6,915 nt of DNA from Bacteroidia bacterium (GCA_014379485.1 JACMLS010000469.1:1-6915); one strand, 5' to 3'; positions 1 to 5,935 are shown, counted from the first letter of the stretch. The notes: a model not told the origin generated them from the sequence alone. Made by a program: numbers and translations.

Positions 1-62
1 TGCCCCCTCTCTGGCAGCATATAGTCCAGTATATACGTGATAAGAAAGCATCAATGGTTTAA
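1..62 (+). CDS. Possible C-terminal end of a gene entering from the left edge
   Basis: Codons starting at base 3 read PPLWQHIVQYIRDKKASMV and stop at TAA (60-62). The frame is open to the left edge. Support is indirect: bases 1-62 are clearly richer in G+C than the following 60 bases, which turn into A/T-rich noncoding-looking sequence right after this stop, as expected at a gene end. If real, the gene converges on the minus-strand DUF4286 gene. The fragment is too short to assign to a family. Two minus-strand frames are also open here, so the call is tentative. Confidence 0.35.
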   Translation, partial: PPLWQHIVQYIRDKKASMV

Positions 63-184
63 GCCCAAAAATGAAATCAAAAAATCCCTTTAAATAAAAT
101 ACAGAGAAAAGAAAAATATTCATTTGGTTGATTAAGACTCATTAATTTGCACTCTTCACTCGTCCCTTTCCCTCGCCCCTTTTC

Positions 185-487
185 TCACTCAACAACTTCC
201 ATCAGCGTTCTGAACGCAACGGCTTTTGACCCGTATTTTTCCATGTGGTCTTTTTGTAAACGGGGTGCATGTTGTTCCTGGTAACGGTTCAGATCCTCCA
301 TCGTATTAAAAAAATACTGAATGCAATAAGTAGCACCCTGATCTTCTACGGCCAAAAGTTTACAAATGCGATGCGACAGAAAACAACCCGTTGCAATTAC
401 ATCCGGAATGTGTTTTGCGCGCATCCACTCAATCCATTCTGTCTTTACAGAATCTTCAATATTTACTGTTACGTTGTAGATGAACAT
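185..487 (-). CDS. DUF4286 family protein
   Basis: A 100-residue protein beginning MFIYNVTVNIEDSVKTEW, with the family hallmarks in order: an N-terminal beta strand IYNVTVNI, WIEWMRAKHIPDVIATG (residues about 18-34), a central TYCIQYFF strand, a YQEQHAPRLQKDH helix and the C-terminal AFRTLMEVVE. The pattern matches my recollection of DUF4286, a small Bacteroidota family of about 100 residues with a predicted alpha/beta fold. No biochemical role is established. There is no signal peptide or membrane segment, so it is probably cytoplasmic. The only good start is ATG at 487. I see no convincing TAnnTTTG box just upstream. A strong terminator hairpin lies between it and the gene upstream on the same strand, which argues for separate transcription. 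Family call fairly sure; function unknown. Confidence 0.85.
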   Translation of the reverse strand: MFIYNVTVNIEDSVKTEWIEWMRAKHIPDVIATGCFLSHRICKLLAVEDQGATYCIQYFFNTMEDLNRYQEQHAPRLQKDHMEKYGSKAVAFRTLMEVVE

Positions 488-526
488 GATTTTTATTTTT
501 GATAAGCAAATGTCCGGTTTTTTTTA

Positions 527-553
527 TCATACTTCGACGGGCTCAGTATGACA
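527..553. repeat. Short palindromic repeat, copy 1
   Basis: TCATACT (527-533) pairs perfectly with AGTATGA (545-551) around the loop TTCGACGGGCTC-like core (534-544). It is the inverse of copy 2 at 607-635, with three substitutions and one indel over about 28 bases. Elements of the form CTTCGAC..GCTCAGTGTGAC are, from memory, scattered through intergenic regions of many Bacteroidota genomes. They behave like REP-type palindromes, not genes. Confidence 0.65.
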
Positions 554-554
554 A

Positions 555-584
555 AAAAAAGTTCAACTGTTGTTGAACTTTTTT
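555..584 (-). terminator. Strong intrinsic terminator hairpin, possibly bidirectional
   Basis: Bases 555-567 (A6 then GTTCAAC) pair perfectly with 572-584 (GTTGAAC then T6), giving a 13-bp stem with a TGTT loop (568-571). Read on the minus strand, the G+C-containing stem is followed by eight T's (560-553). It sits just past the stop codon of the small gene at 641-916 and ahead of the DUF4286 gene, so it most likely ends transcription of the former. The T6 on the + strand allows bidirectional action. Confidence 0.7.
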
Positions 585-606
585 AAAATCACTTTATTTT
601 ATTTCT

Positions 607-635
607 TGTCACACTGAGCTCTGTCGAAGTGTGAC
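607..635. repeat. Short palindromic repeat, copy 2 (inverted relative to copy 1)
   Basis: GTCACACT (608-615) pairs perfectly with AGTGTGAC (628-635) around GAGCTCTGTCGA (616-627). Its reverse complement matches copy 1 at 527-553. Where copy 1 has a T-A pair in the stem (530/548), copy 2 has C-G (612/631), so the fold is preserved despite the sequence change. It lies 5 bases beyond the stop of the 641-916 gene. Confidence 0.65.
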
Positions 636-640
636 GGAAT

Positions 641-916
641 TTAATCTTTCAAATAATCTCCTTTTAAAAATTCTTTCCAGTCGCCAAGGTTTGCAATTAC
701 TTGTAACTGGCGGTAATTGTTATGAAAAGTTTCTTCGTCTGACGAAGAGTTTAAAATTTTAATTCTGTAACGATCAAAATTATTTAATGCTTGTTTTTCT
801 TCAGGTGCCAAACGCTGGCCGCTGAATTCTTTGTCGCGCAAATCGTTTACGCTGACTTCCCCTCCAATTTCTTTTTTGGTGAAAAATTTTTCTAATAAAT
901 TCTTATCTAATTTCAT
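641..916 (-). CDS. Small hypothetical cytoplasmic protein, 91 residues
   Basis: I do not recognise the family. The product starts MKLDKNLLEKFFTKKEIGG and is highly charged and apparently all-helical, with no signal peptide or membrane segment. Visible segments are a lysine-rich N-terminal helix, VSVNDLRDKEFSGQRLAPEE, a NFDRYRIKILN helix and a C-terminal helix ending DWKEFLKGDYLKD. The reading frame extends upstream to a TTG at 937, but that TTG lies inside a consensus promoter (935-942), so translation there is unlikely. ATG at 916 is preceded by GGAG (929-926) nine bases upstream, unusual in this phylum, and fits a short leader of roughly a dozen bases. The gene has its own promoter and a strong terminator behind it, so it is probably monocistronic. 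The promoter makes a real gene likely; function unknown. Confidence 0.75.
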   Translation of the reverse strand: MKLDKNLLEKFFTKKEIGGEVSVNDLRDKEFSGQRLAPEEKQALNNFDRYRIKILNSSSDEETFHNNYRQLQVIANLGDWKEFLKGDYLKD

Positions 917-934
917 AAAGCTGTACTCCAAAGG

Positions 935-964
935 CAAAAGTAAAAAAAATCAGACTTAAACAAA
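935..964 (-). promoter_or_regulatory. Bacteroidota-type promoter for the 641-916 gene
   Basis: Read on the minus strand, TTTG (964-961) is followed after 18 bases by TACTTTTG (942-935). This is a full match to the Bacteroidota primary sigma-factor consensus, TTTG at -33 and TAnnTTTG at -7, with spacing in the accepted 17-23 range. The predicted transcript would start near 928-930, about a dozen bases before ATG 916. It rules against the alternative TTG start at 937. Confidence 0.6.
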
Positions 965-1046
965 CCAATCTGTCGTCTATTTATGTTAACATTTTAATGT
1001 TCAATTCTTAGTTTTTTTAAGCGATTTCTCTTAATAACATACGCTA

Positions 1047-2906
1047 TCAGTACCTTACCAGCCTTTTGGTAACAAATCCGGTACCTGCGGCATTGTAAAT
1101 TTTTAAGAAATAAGTTCCGGCCGGCATGGGTTGCAGCGAAAAACTGAAGTTCTGTACCCCCGCTTTAATGTATTCTCTCAACAAAACCTGCACAATTTTG
1201 CCATTCAGGTCATACAATACAAAATTAAGGTATTCATTCTTTTTCAGTTCAAATTGTACGTGTACAATATCCGTAGAAGGGTTAGGAAATACCGAAACTG
1301 GCTCATCTTCAACGGGGTTTTGGCTCAGGCCCACCCCATTTGGCGTCATTGTAATTTCTGCAATCCAGGTTCCGTGCCTTTTTTGAATGCCTTGCTGATA
1401 GCCGTGGTAGCCATTCATCCACACTTTATCCGGATCGTTGTATTTACGCTGGCTTCCGCTGTAATCTCCCCATCTTTCCAATGCGGTGCCCAATACGTTT
1501 ACAAGAGAGGTTCCGTTTTTTACATTCAATCTTGCAGAATATTGGCCTGCACCATCGGTTTTCATTACAGAGCAACCTGCGTGTACGGTTGGGCAGGCAT
1601 GGTTAAAATTAATAATAGCAGAATTGTCTGTCGCAGAAATTCCGGAATAAGAAATATTAGGGTAACCAAGATCAAGCAAAGTATCATTAATAATATTGCC
1701 GTTTATTACCGGTGTTGCAGCACTTACGTTTGAAATTACACCGTGGTACACCGCGCAAAATCCGGTAACCGTGTCTAAGGTGTTATGTACATATTGAATG
1801 GTATTATTCTCATAAAAAGCACCAAGATTCCTGCAATCGTTGGTTGCAAATTTTTGTCCCGATGCCTGTCTTGCATCTGGTGGAAAAGAATATTGTTTGT
1901 CTGAGTTAAGTTGTTTTACAATTACCTGCTGGCCGGGCGCATTCATAGTATCTGTTACTTCAACAACAAAAACCGTATCGTAACCTATTCCAAAATTGCG
2001 GTTGCTTACAAAATACTGGTTAGGGCTGTACAACTGACTGCCGCCTTTTGCCGGACATAAATTTCTTATTGCTTTGCCGTTCCAGAAAATACTGTCGTGC
2101 ATTTGCATGGTTAAAGTATTGCCGTTGTAACCGTCTGTTTTATTTATTTGCCAGATCAGTGTTTCTACAAAGCCCGTTTGCCATGAACTGTCAGGGTACA
2201 ATAAATTTACGGTAAGAAATAATTCTTTTTGTGTAAGGCTCATCATCGGGTAATCTGTCCACAAGCCATTGTTTTTTGGGTTGCCCGGAATGTTGTACAT
2301 ATTCCAGCTTCCTTTTGGGTCGTTTGATTGCGAAAACCCCATTATAATAGAACTGGTAGAATCTGTAAAACCATTTAAGCAAACCAGCACAAAACGATCT
2401 GCAACCGGGTCATATTCTACAATTGGGTCAAACTCTTCGTGTTGCAAACCAAGCGGCGTTGCAAATGTGTTAAGCGATTTTGTGCCCAGAGAAGAATCTT
2501 TGGCGCAATCGTAAAAATAAATAATGGTATTGCTTAAAGAAATTATTTTACAGGAATCTGAAACCGCAAGATCATTATCGTTGGGCGTAGAATTATAAAA
2601 AGGATTTCCGAAAAAATTTTTTCCCAGGTAGGGAGAGGGTAAAGTAGAAGGCTGATTTATTTTTGGCTGTGCAGATGCTTTTTTTGCATTTTCAGTATCG
2701 TTTTTTTTCGGAATTCCACCAGGTATTGGTTTTTCTACACATTGTATGTCTGTATAAAAATCTTCTGTATTATCAGAAAAATTAATGACAGTTTTTTTGG
2801 GAATGGTAAAGGTTTTTTTGTGCGTGGTTTTAATCTCTTTTTTGTTTTGAGAAAAAGAGCAAACACTTATCGCAAAAAGCGAAATACTTAAAATAATTTT
2901 TTTCAT
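1047..2906 (-). CDS. Secreted T9SS cargo protein with type A C-terminal sorting domain
   Basis: A 619-residue exported protein. Residues 1-20 (MKKIILSISLFAISVCSFSQ) are a typical signal peptide. Residues 21-90 are a Lys/Pro/Ser/Thr-rich linker. The central region (about 95-530) has motifs of a widespread but uncharacterised class of Bacteroidota exported proteins, probably beta-propeller-like: FDPIVEYDPVADRFVL (159-174), SNDPKGSWNMY (194-204), WTDYPMMS (216-223) and RWGDYSG (from 478). Residues about 537-619 are a T9SS type A sorting domain: VFPNPSTD, then LYDLNGKIV, MPAGTYFLKI and terminal KRLVRY. Family knowledge predicts Sec export, outer-membrane translocation by T9SS and removal of the sorting domain. 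Several cysteines may form disulfides. No catalytic motif is evident. ATG 2906 is fixed by the signal peptide. Only an imperfect -7 box (TATCTTGC, 2946-2939) is seen upstream. Export route sure; activity unknown. Confidence 0.9.
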   Translation of the reverse strand: MKKIILSISLFAISVCSFSQNKKEIKTTHKKTFTIPKKTVINFSDNTEDFYTDIQCVEKPIPGGIPKKNDTENAKKASAQPKINQPSTLPSPYLGKNFFGNPFYNSTPNDNDLAVSDSCKIISLSNTIIYFYDCAKDSSLGTKSLNTFATPLGLQHEEFDPIVEYDPVADRFVLVCLNGFTDSTSSIIMGFSQSNDPKGSWNMYNIPGNPKNNGLWTDYPMMSLTQKELFLTVNLLYPDSSWQTGFVETLIWQINKTDGYNGNTLTMQMHDSIFWNGKAIRNLCPAKGGSQLYSPNQYFVSNRNFGIGYDTVFVVEVTDTMNAPGQQVIVKQLNSDKQYSFPPDARQASGQKFATNDCRNLGAFYENNTIQYVHNTLDTVTGFCAVYHGVISNVSAATPVINGNIINDTLLDLGYPNISYSGISATDNSAIINFNHACPTVHAGCSVMKTDGAGQYSARLNVKNGTSLVNVLGTALERWGDYSGSQRKYNDPDKVWMNGYHGYQQGIQKRHGTWIAEITMTPNGVGLSQNPVEDEPVSVFPNPSTDIVHVQFELKKNEYLNFVLYDLNGKIVQVLLREYIKAGVQNFSFSLQPMPAGTYFLKIYNAAGTGFVTKRLVRY

Positions 2907-2957
2907 TGGTTGTTAATTGGCTGTTAAAAATCAATAATGCAAGATAAGAAAAAAAAT

Positions 2958-2983
2958 CCGCCTGAATTTAAACGAAATTTTAG
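2958..2983. repeat. 26-base direct repeat, copy 1 (ancestral upstream segment of a duplicated gene)
   Basis: CCGCCTGAATT followed by 15 bases ending AATTTTAG. It matches 3458-3483 at 21 of 26 positions without gaps, including the first 11 and last 8 bases, at an offset of exactly 500 bases. The second copy sits directly ahead of the start codon of the gene at 3487. This copy is separated from the paralogous gene at 3102 by the hairpin element at 2983-3055. Confidence 0.6.
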
Positions 2984-3055
2984 CCGCGAATGGCGCAAAT
3001 TTTCGCGAATGATAGCTGGTATTTTTTATTTGCGCAGATTCGGGTCATTCGCGGC
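2983..3055. repeat. Long imperfect hairpin with CGCGAATG repeats
   Basis: GCCGCGAATG (2983-2992) pairs with CATTCGCGGC (3046-3055), and the adjacent GCGCAAAT (2993-3000) pairs with ATTTGCGC (3028-3035). A 10-base bulge (3036-3045) lies on the right arm. CGCGAATG occurs at 2985-2992 and 3004-3011 and inverted at 3046-3053. The element is richer in G+C than the flanking sequence. Similar 'cgcgaat' elements are, from memory, repeated between genes in many Bacteroidota genomes. It lies between two divergent genes, so it is not a shared terminator for them. Confidence 0.6.
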
Positions 3056-3101
3056 CACTAACGCGTACAGGTTTTGCGGAAATAATTTGTAATTTTATAA
3101 A

Positions 3102-3443
3102 ATGAGTAAACGTAGAAAAACAGGGTTAATGATTGCGCTTTTTTTATTGTCTGTTTTTTGTATGATCTTTTATTTGGTGTACAGAGAGATCTGGTACTCA
3201 AATATTCCTGAAGAGGTAACGTTTTGGCAGCGCTTTTTGGAAAGCGGCATCAATAAGTTTCTTTTTTATGTTGCCATGGTTTTTATTCCGCTAATCCTTG
3301 TTGCGGAGATTGTGCTGTTTGCAACAAAGAAAATAGAGTTGCGGCAATTTTTAATTTTATTGGTGGGTGCACCCATTGTTGCCTGGTTTATTGCTCAGTT
3401 CATTTGCCCCGTAATTGTTGCTGTTATAAACAAGCATCAATAA
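3102..3443 (+). CDS. Small three-helix membrane protein, paralogue A
   Basis: A 113-residue protein with no family I recognise. A basic N-terminus (MSKRRK) precedes membrane segment 1 (about 7-27). A soluble loop begins WYSNIPEE. Membrane segments 2 (about 53-74) and 3 (about 82-107) follow, joined by a short charged turn (TKKIELRQ). The positive-inside rule suggests a cytoplasmic N-terminus and a cytoplasmic KK turn. It is clearly homologous along its length to the next gene: both share WYS.(N/D).PE, the ATKK/IAKK turn and RQFLIL..GAP. It is therefore the product of a tandem duplication. The start ATGAG is preceded by TAATTTTA (3090-3097) and four bases, the same layout as in the paralogue. 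A CGCGAATG hairpin lies upstream. Real gene likely; function unknown, inner-membrane location inferred. Confidence 0.75.
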   Translation: MSKRRKTGLMIALFLLSVFCMIFYLVYREIWYSNIPEEVTFWQRFLESGINKFLFYVAMVFIPLILVAEIVLFATKKIELRQFLILLVGAPIVAWFIAQFICPVIVAVINKHQ

Positions 3444-3457
3444 TTTTTTGGCATGAC

Positions 3458-3483
3458 CCGCCTGAATTAATTCTTAATTTTAG
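3458..3483. repeat. 26-base direct repeat, copy 2, directly upstream of paralogue B
   Basis: Begins CCGCCTGAATT and ends TTAATTTTAG. It matches 2958-2983 at 21 of 26 positions. Its end contains TAATTTTA (3475-3482), one base from the TAnnTTTG -7 consensus, only four bases ahead of ATG 3487. It may thus be a promoter giving a near-leaderless transcript, or an A/T-rich translation-start context. Confidence 0.6.
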
Positions 3484-3486
3484 TGT

Positions 3487-3786
3487 ATGAGAAGGCGTGC
3501 AAAATCCTGGCTGATCATTTTACTTTTCGTTCCATCTGCTTTTGGTTTTTGCATTTTGTTCATGTATATGGTGTATTGGTATTCCGACAATCCCGAATTA
3601 ATCCTTTTCGTAATGGACAGGTTTCAGTCAATTGCTTTTTATGCCAGTCTTTTACTAATTCTACCTGCTTTAATCACAGAAACCGTACTTCTTATTGCAA
3701 AAAAAATAAACTGGCGTCAATTTCTAATTTTGTTTATTGGCGCCCCTGTAATCGGATATTTAATTTCACTACTGTTCTTTATTTAA
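3487..3786 (+). CDS. Small three-helix membrane protein, paralogue B
   Basis: A 99-residue protein, paralogous to the product of the gene ending 43 bases upstream. It has a basic start (MRRRAK), membrane segment 1 (about 7-29), a short WYSDNPE loop, segment 2 (about 48-70), the turn AKKINWRQ, and segment 3 (about 77-98) containing QFLILFIGAP. Compared with paralogue A the loop after segment 1 is a few residues shorter and the C-terminus lacks the last dozen or so residues. Conservation is strongest from segment 2 to the RQFLIL..GAP motif, which probably matters most for function. An overlapping + frame at 3483-3884 is a shadow. No terminator is visible between the two genes, so they may share a transcript. 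Function unknown. Confidence 0.75.
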   Translation: MRRRAKSWLIILLFVPSAFGFCILFMYMVYWYSDNPELILFVMDRFQSIAFYASLLLILPALITETVLLIAKKINWRQFLILFIGAPVIGYLISLLFFI

Positions 3787-3849
3787 TATTCAGGTCAATT
3801 CGCGGTACAATCAATACATTCAAAACCACGGTTTGCACTTTAAAAAAAC

Positions 3850-3857
3850 TAAATTTG
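3850..3857 (+). promoter_or_regulatory. Candidate -7 promoter box for the TPR sensor operon
   Basis: TAAATTTG matches the Bacteroidota -7 consensus TAnnTTTG exactly and lies 26 bases ahead of ATG 3884. A TTTG at 3832-3835 is only 14 bases upstream, shorter than the usual 17-23, so the -33 element is doubtful. If used, transcription would start near 3864, which excludes the TTG at 3833 as a start codon. Confidence 0.4.
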
Positions 3858-3883
3858 TGTTTCAATTGCGATTTAAGGGCTTG

Positions 3884-5368
3884 ATGAAAAATGCGGTAAG
3901 AAATAAATTTTTAAAATGGTTGCTGGTGTTTCTTTTGCTGAACATTTATGTTCCGGCTTTCTCACAAACAAAAGCAGAAAGAAAAATTGACAGTCTTTTA
4001 AAAGTTCTTCCTTTAGTAGCAGACACACAGAAGATCGGGATCATGCTTAGGCTGGCAAGCCTCACTTCAAAATCTAACCAGGAAAAAGGAACTGAGTGGG
4101 CACTTAAAGCCCTTACGCTTGCGCGCAAACACAAAAATGAGACTCAGATGAACTCTGCTTATTACAAAATTGCCATGTACAGCAAAACCTCGGGTAATTT
4201 TGAGATGGCTTTAAAATATGCAGACAGTTCACTTTTTCTGACAAAAAAAGACAAGGACGAAAAAGGAATTGCGCAAGTGTATAATTGTTACGGCACCATT
4301 TATGTTGAAATGGAAAACTATCCGGAAGCAATAAAATATTATATAGAATCAGTAAAGATCAAAGAGAAACTGAACGAGCAAGAAGGCCTTGCTAACACTT
4401 ACCTGAATCTTTCTTCTGTTTACAACCGCATTAACCTGCTCGATAAATCAAAAGAATATTTATTAAAGGGACTTCAGTTATTTGAAGAGAATAAAAATTA
4501 TTATGGCATGGCAGGGGCAAGAAACACCTTGGGTGTGCTTTATAACCGAGAACAGAATTTTAAAAAAGCCATTGAGGTTTTTAACGAAGCTTTAAAAATC
4601 TCAGATTCGGTAAGCGATAAAAATTTAGAAAGCGCGCTCACCGGCAATCTTTCAGAATCTTATTTTGGATTAAACAATTTTAAAAAGGCAGAAGAATATG
4701 GTTTGCTGTCTTATAATTTAAGAAAAGAACTCGGAGACCTTAGTGGTATTGCTTACAGCGCCTCTGAACTTTCTTCTGTTTACCTTAAAATGAAAAATTT
4801 TGAAAAAGCAATTAGTTATGCAAATGAGTGCCTGGCTTATTCAGAAAAAAGCGATTACGCAGAAGGAAGGTACATTGGGCATAAAAACCTTGCCGAAGCA
4901 AACGAAGCGCTTGGAAATTACAAAGAAGCTTACGCGTTTTTAAAGTTAAGTATTGAAGACTATGAAACCTTTAAACTGGTAGAAAGTCAGCATGCAATAG
5001 CAGAGGTAGAAGGAAAATATCAGCTCACAAAAAAAGAAACAGAAATTCAACTGGGTAAAGAGAGAATGAAAAGCAAGGATACCGAAATAAAAAAACAAAA
5101 CCAGTTAAAGATCTTTTTCGGAATTGGCGCTGTTTTGTTTGCACTTGCGGCAATATTTATTTTGAGAAGTTATTTTGTAAAAAAGAAAAGCAACAAAATT
5201 ATCCTTAAGCGAAATGCTGAAGTTGAAATGGCAAAAGCGATCATTGAAGAAAAACAAAAAGAAATTTTAGACAGTATTTATTATGCAAGAAGAATTCAGC
5301 GCACGCTTTTTGCCAATGAAAAGTATATTGAAAGGAACTGGATCAGGTTGAAACAGGGCAAAGTATAA
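3884..5368 (+). CDS. TPR-repeat membrane sensor-like protein ending before any SpoIIE/PP2C output domain
   Basis: A 494-residue protein from ATG 3884. The frame runs back to TTG 3833, but that adds 17 residues ahead of a good signal peptide (residues 1-28, KWLLVFLLLNIYVPAFSQ) and overlaps a -7 box. About seven TPR units follow at a regular pitch near 40 residues, starting around 92, 132, 172, 212, 252, 291 and 331, with motifs such as YGTIYVEMENYPEAIKYY. A charged coiled-coil stretch (about 365-408), one membrane helix (about 410-432) and a cytoplasmic coiled coil complete it. The last 40 residues contain KQKEILDSIYYARRIQ, the linker that in Bacteroidota relatives leads into a SpoIIE-type PP2C phosphatase. 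Here the protein stops about 20 residues later (EKYIERNWIRLKQGKV), with no phosphatase or kinase domain. Family knowledge suggests a periplasmic TPR sensor/scaffold. The next gene begins 18 bases on. Confidence 0.85.
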   Translation: MKNAVRNKFLKWLLVFLLLNIYVPAFSQTKAERKIDSLLKVLPLVADTQKIGIMLRLASLTSKSNQEKGTEWALKALTLARKHKNETQMNSAYYKIAMYSKTSGNFEMALKYADSSLFLTKKDKDEKGIAQVYNCYGTIYVEMENYPEAIKYYIESVKIKEKLNEQEGLANTYLNLSSVYNRINLLDKSKEYLLKGLQLFEENKNYYGMAGARNTLGVLYNREQNFKKAIEVFNEALKISDSVSDKNLESALTGNLSESYFGLNNFKKAEEYGLLSYNLRKELGDLSGIAYSASELSSVYLKMKNFEKAISYANECLAYSEKSDYAEGRYIGHKNLAEANEALGNYKEAYAFLKLSIEDYETFKLVESQHAIAEVEGKYQLTKKETEIQLGKERMKSKDTEIKKQNQLKIFFGIGAVLFALAAIFILRSYFVKKKSNKIILKRNAEVEMAKAIIEEKQKEILDSIYYARRIQRTLFANEKYIERNWIRLKQGKV

Positions 5369-5386
5369 ACGATTAATCTTTAGAGT

Positions 5387-5935
5387 ATGAAAAACAACTT
5401 CATTTTTTTTGCAGTAATTATTTTTTCTGCTTTTTCGGGATTTGGCCATAAAAAGAATTACACGTACACGGGGTCAGAAACCACCTTGAGCTTTAGCGCA
5501 GATCCTTCGTTGAAATTTCTTTCCAGGGAAGAAGTGTGTGCAGTTTACGCACCTGTCAAAGGAAAGGATAGCTCTGAAACAGAACTTTCTCCGTTCAGAC
5601 TTAGTTTTTCTGTTATTAAAAATACTGATGCCGGAGATGAACAGTTGCTGAATGTTGAGCCCGATGGCGCCTTACAGTTTGCCATCAAAATAATGGAGAA
5701 AGCAAAAAAAACCGGAGAATCAAAGTTAACTGTAAATGGAACGGAGAGAACATATTACAAAGTCAGCGGAATGGAGCCCACTGTAGAGGGCAAACCAAAT
5801 AAACTAAGAGTTTGTATGGTAATGGTGCTTCATAATAAAAACGATAATATTTTTGTAGTAGCAGATTGCTCTAAGGCATATGCAGCAACAGGAGAAAAAT
5901 ATTTTATTGAAGTTCTCAAAACGCTTAAATTTTAG
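5387..5935 (+). CDS. Small exported hypothetical protein
   Basis: A 182-residue protein with an N-terminal signal peptide (MKNNFIFFAVIIFSAFSGFG, cleavage near residue 20). There is no lipobox cysteine, so it is a soluble periplasmic or secreted protein and not a lipoprotein. The mature part alternates short strands and helices: TLSFSADPSLKFLSREE, then FRLSFSVIKN, a helix FAIKIMEKAKKTGES, then RTYYKVSGME, RVCMVMVLH, NIFVVADCS and a terminal helix ending VLKTLKF. The layout recalls small PsbP/DcrB-like exported domains, but this is only a resemblance of pattern. The gene starts 18 bases after the TPR gene, so it is probably co-transcribed with it and may act in the same periplasmic process. No Shine-Dalgarno is seen. 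Function unknown. Confidence 0.8.
   Translation: MKNNFIFFAVIIFSAFSGFGHKKNYTYTGSETTLSFSADPSLKFLSREEVCAVYAPVKGKDSSETELSPFRLSFSVIKNTDAGDEQLLNVEPDGALQFAIKIMEKAKKTGESKLTVNGTERTYYKVSGMEPTVEGKPNKLRVCMVMVLHNKNDNIFVVADCSKAYAATGEKYFIEVLKTLKF

Noticed and set aside
1..123. Minus-strand frame from ATG 123 to the left edge, starting MNIFLFSVFYLKGFFDF.
   Set aside because: It is open to the edge and vaguely membrane-like, but its first third lies in extremely A/T-rich, noncoding-looking sequence. The + strand stop at 60-62 fits the composition change better. It remains possible as a truncated gene.
527..635. Inverted repeats as ends of a small transposable element (MITE) carrying the terminator.
   Set aside because: No target-site duplication flanks the pair, and each copy is itself a complete palindrome. 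Independent REP-like units around a terminator fit better.
917..937. N-terminal extension of the small gene from TTG 937 (MPLEYSF).
   Set aside because: It overlaps a consensus -7 promoter box; ATG 916 has a better start context.
988..1001. Hairpin AACATT/AATGTT as a terminator for the T9SS cargo gene.
   Set aside because: The stem is six A/T-rich pairs with a 2-base loop and no adjacent T-run in the right direction; too weak to call.
1131..1733. Long + strand open frame of 200 codons.
   Set aside because: It lies entirely antisense within the T9SS cargo gene, whose signal peptide and sorting domain are unambiguous. The antisense translation has no recognisable domain.
3833..3883. N-terminal extension of the TPR protein from TTG 3833.
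   Set aside because: It would place 17 residues ahead of a normal signal peptide, and the DNA contains a -7 promoter box; ATG 3884 is preferred.
3483..3884. Overlapping + strand frame of 133 codons.
   Set aside because: It runs over paralogue B in another frame. Paralogue B is supported by homology to its neighbour, while this frame gives a Cys/Asn/Phe-rich translation with no family features.
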